Positions 62,169 to 64,000 of a stretch of DNA of 64,000 nucleotides are shown piece after piece (positions within the stretch are counted from its first letter, which is position 1; each line of letters opens with the position of its first letter). This DNA comes from Candidatus Omnitrophota bacterium (lineage in GTDB: Bacteria > Hinthialibacterota > Hinthialibacteria > Hinthialibacterales > Hinthialibacteraceae): contig JABLXU010000034.1 in the NCBI GenBank assembly GCA_013177805.1, positions 1-64,000 on the forward strand, in the 5' to 3' direction. A program made the position numbers and the translations under genes. The notes under the pieces were generated by a model that saw only the letters and a program-made list of their open reading frames with translations, searched no databases and was not told the DNA's origin.

Positions 62169-63083
62169 TTAACCGGCAACATCTAGATGGTCCGGAGCGG
62201 AGAAGTTTCGCTTGAGCATGGAACACAGCAGGATTACTAGAAAGAACATCAACTGAACCATAACAATGAAGACGGGCCGGGAAAATACAGGGTAAGTAAC
62301 CGCCAGCGCGAGTCCTCCCAGCACGCTGATCAAGGCAAGGAATATGGAAAGCAGCACCATCCGGGTTAAGCGGGAGGTCATCAGCCGCGCGCTCGCGCCC
62401 GGCAGGACCAAAAAAGCCGAGGCCAGGAAAATCCCGGCTGTCTTGATGGTGATGAACAAGGTGAGAGTCAAAATCAGGAAGAAGAGGTAATGAATCCGGG
62501 ATGGTGAAAAGCCGAGTGCCCCGGCGAAAGGGGAATCGAAAAGAAAAATATAAAGCGCTTTGTATCCGAAAAAAGTCAGCCCACTTGCCAGAAGCGCCGT
62601 TCCCGCGAGGAAACCCAGATCCAGAACGGTGATTTCCAACGATTCACCGAAAATGTACCGGATCAGGACTCGGCTGGTTTCTTCCTGCCCCATGGATAAT
62701 GCAAACCAAAGAAGCAGACAACCCAGGAGGATGATTCCGATAGCCCCATCGGGGGTGAACCAGCCGCTACGGTTCAAAAAGGCGGTCAACCATCCCATCC
62801 CCAGGACGAAAACCCCGGCTACGGCCCACACCATCGCTTCCGTTCCCCCCAAGCCCGGAATGAATTGATACGAGAAGGCCAGTCCAGCCAAAAACGAGCA
62901 CCCGGTTCCCGGCCCAGCGAAGACCGCCCGTTGCATGATGACGAAAACCGAGAGCATCGAACACGAAAACGCGGCTAACAGCAGACCCAGCAGGGGCTCC
63001 TGAAAAAAGGGATGATTGAGAATCGCCGCGGCGGAATCCCAGTCGAACTTGAAATCGGGAAAGACAGGGCTGAACCAATCCAT
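62169..63083 (-). CDS. ABC-3 family metal ABC transporter permease (ZnuB/MntB-like)
   Basis: 304 residues with about eight membrane helices. The N-terminus NHPFFQEPLLGLLLAAFSCS then MLSVFVIMQRAVFAG, the loop DGAIGIILLG and the coupling region GTALLASGLTFFGYKAL, with TIKTAGIFLASAFLVLPGAS, are characteristic of ABC-3 permeases for Zn or Mn. The 'vLPgA' element is conserved. It follows its ATPase gene by 39 bp. The substrate-binding protein must be outside the window. Confidence 0.88.
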   Translation of the reverse strand: MDWFSPVFPDFKFDWDSAAAILNHPFFQEPLLGLLLAAFSCSMLSVFVIMQRAVFAGPGTGCSFLAGLAFSYQFIPGLGGTEAMVWAVAGVFVLGMGWLTAFLNRSGWFTPDGAIGIILLGCLLLWFALSMGQEETSRVLIRYIFGESLEITVLDLGFLAGTALLASGLTFFGYKALYIFLFDSPFAGALGFSPSRIHYLFFLILTLTLFITIKTAGIFLASAFLVLPGASARLMTSRLTRMVLLSIFLALISVLGGLALAVTYPVFSRPVFIVMVQLMFFLVILLCSMLKRNFSAPDHLDVAG

Positions 63084-63122
63084 GCGCGCGTCTTCTCTTC
63101 TGTAATTTCAGTAATTTTGGTC

Positions 63123-64000
63123 TTACCGCCAGAATTGCATCGGCCGCCGGGGAGGAGGGGGATTTTTCGGCGCGCGAGGCAATTCTGTGTGCCGGTCTTT
63201 ACGGGACCGGTGAAATCCGTTCCGTGTGCGGACGGGATGGTGGTTGCAGGGATCTTGCAGAATTTCCGGCGTGACCTGGCTGATGTGCGTCTGCCAAAGC
63301 AGGGTTTTGTCGAGGCATGCCATCCGGTCGCAAACCGGCCGCACCCATTCTCCTTCCGGGGTGGTGATTATCACCGTCAGTTTATATTGGGCTTTCTGGT
63401 CGTTCAGTAACTCTTGAACCAAGGACCGGCCCGCCGCGTCCAGCATCCGGAACGAATCATCCATCAACAACAATCGAGGCCGGATCACCAGCGCCCGGGC
63501 GATACGAATCAACTGCTGGCGGCCAGGGGAAAGCCGGTGCGCCGGGCAATCCTTCAGTGGATCAAGACGGATCATGGAAAGCAGGTACCTGGTTTGGAGA
63601 TGATGTTCCTTGCGGGACCACGGCAGCCATGATCCTGTTCCCCACGCGCCCATCAGGACGGCTTCGTATACCGTGGCGGGCACATCCGGCGGGAACGGGG
63701 CGTACGGCGAGACATATCCCACCGGCAATTGGCGGCGCAAACGGCCATTGGGTTGAGAACCATAGATCTGGACCTTCCCCTGGGAGGGAGAAAGGAATCC
63801 CGCAATGGTCTCGAGCAGGGTTCCTTTCCCGCCGCCTTCCGGGCCGATAATCCCCAACACATCCCCTTCCCGGACATAGAAATCAAGATTCTGCAGAACC
63901 GGCCGGCCCGGCTGGTGCACGCTGACATTCTGGAGATCCACGGCGTGCGGCGCACGGATTCGGGGAAAAATTTCCGATTCCCGCCTAACCGGTATTGAAC
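63123..64000 (-). CDS. ABC transporter ATP-binding protein, metal type, with divergent Walker motifs (5' end outside the window)
   Basis: The frame is open to the right edge (SIPVRRESEIFPRIRAPHAV before DLQNVSVHQPGRP), so the start probably lies beyond 64000; GTG at 63941 is the only in-window candidate and has no ribosome site. Walker A is GPEGGGKGT, where the residue after Lys is Gly rather than Ser/Thr. The signature is LSPGRQQLIRIARAL, not LSGGQ. Walker B RLLLMDDSF has Asp in place of the catalytic Glu. The C-terminus adds a basic, Pro-rich tail. It pairs with the permease, but ATP hydrolysis may be weak or altered. Confidence 0.8.
   Translation of the reverse strand, partial: SIPVRRESEIFPRIRAPHAVDLQNVSVHQPGRPVLQNLDFYVREGDVLGIIGPEGGGKGTLLETIAGFLSPSQGKVQIYGSQPNGRLRRQLPVGYVSPYAPFPPDVPATVYEAVLMGAWGTGSWLPWSRKEHHLQTRYLLSMIRLDPLKDCPAHRLSPGRQQLIRIARALVIRPRLLLMDDSFRMLDAAGRSLVQELLNDQKAQYKLTVIITTPEGEWVRPVCDRMACLDKTLLWQTHISQVTPEILQDPCNHHPVRTRNGFHRSRKDRHTELPRAPKNPPPPRRPMQFWR

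Overview
The window is bacterial chromosomal DNA of moderately high GC. It encodes RuvA, RuvB and RuvC, YebC, Tgt, PdxA, TrmJ, RNase P RNA and a tRNA-Pro. Its accessory repertoire is typical of little-cultivated PVC/FCB-neighbourhood or Sumerlaeota/Hydrogenedentota-like bacteria: several Tat-exported Gfo/Idh/MocA oxidoreductases, a Tat-exported xylose-isomerase-like TIM barrel, LamG proteins, GspG-like pseudopilins, a ceramidase-like hydrolase and a giant TPR/alpha-2-macroglobulin protein. The phylum is an inference from gene content; no rRNA is present.

Layout. 0-9.5 kb: an exported protein fragment, a C45-family hydrolase, a GT39-like membrane glycosyltransferase, the yebC-ruvC-ruvA group, a secreted PPC/NHL protein and an EndoIII-like glycosylase. 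9.5-12.3 kb: a three-gene iron-sulfur/DUF362 operon. 12.7-15.8 kb: a Nudix protein with a long basic tail and a degenerate catalytic box, then a decayed prophage (terminase and portal remnants) and a broken IS630 transposase. 16-19.7 kb: TrmJ, an SLC13/RCK permease and an exported TIM barrel.

20-28.5 kb is the most unusual part. Beside a tRNA-Pro gene lies a chromosomal integron. A small excisionase-like HTH gene overlaps an integron integrase (intI), followed by an attI-like region with two 18-bp repeats and six cassettes separated by recognisable attC sites. The intI gene points in the same direction as the cassettes, opposite to the usual layout. The cassettes carry a DUF2628 protein, a small membrane protein, an exported protein, a complete two-gene NotI-like restriction-modification system, a pectate lyase, and a PUA/EVE/Nmad-like domain fused to a PD-(D/E)XK nuclease. 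At least two cassettes are therefore probable defence modules.

28.9-41 kb: a membrane-anchored phosphodiesterase, a ceramidase-like protein and a roughly 2,700-residue TPR-A2M-TPR protein without the thioester motif. 41-44 kb: a SpeD-like AdoMet decarboxylase convergent with tgt, then a small BrnT/BrnA-type toxin-antitoxin locus with a frameshifted toxin, surrounded by dispersed repeats. 44-55.7 kb: a ROK repressor divergent from a carbohydrate-related cluster (two LamG proteins, three pseudopilins, two Gfo/Idh/MocA proteins, a SIS-domain protein and a TIM-barrel protein). A perfect 25-bp palindrome lies just downstream of the predicted promoter between them. 55.8-64 kb: rnpB with its terminator, a C39-like protein, another Gfo/Idh/MocA protein, a GlcF-like iron-sulfur protein, and a minus-strand run ending ABC ATPase, ABC-3 permease, pdxA, ruvB.

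Three families of short dispersed repeats sit only in intergenic spaces between 32 and 50 kb. All assignments come from reading motifs by eye; no database search was possible.
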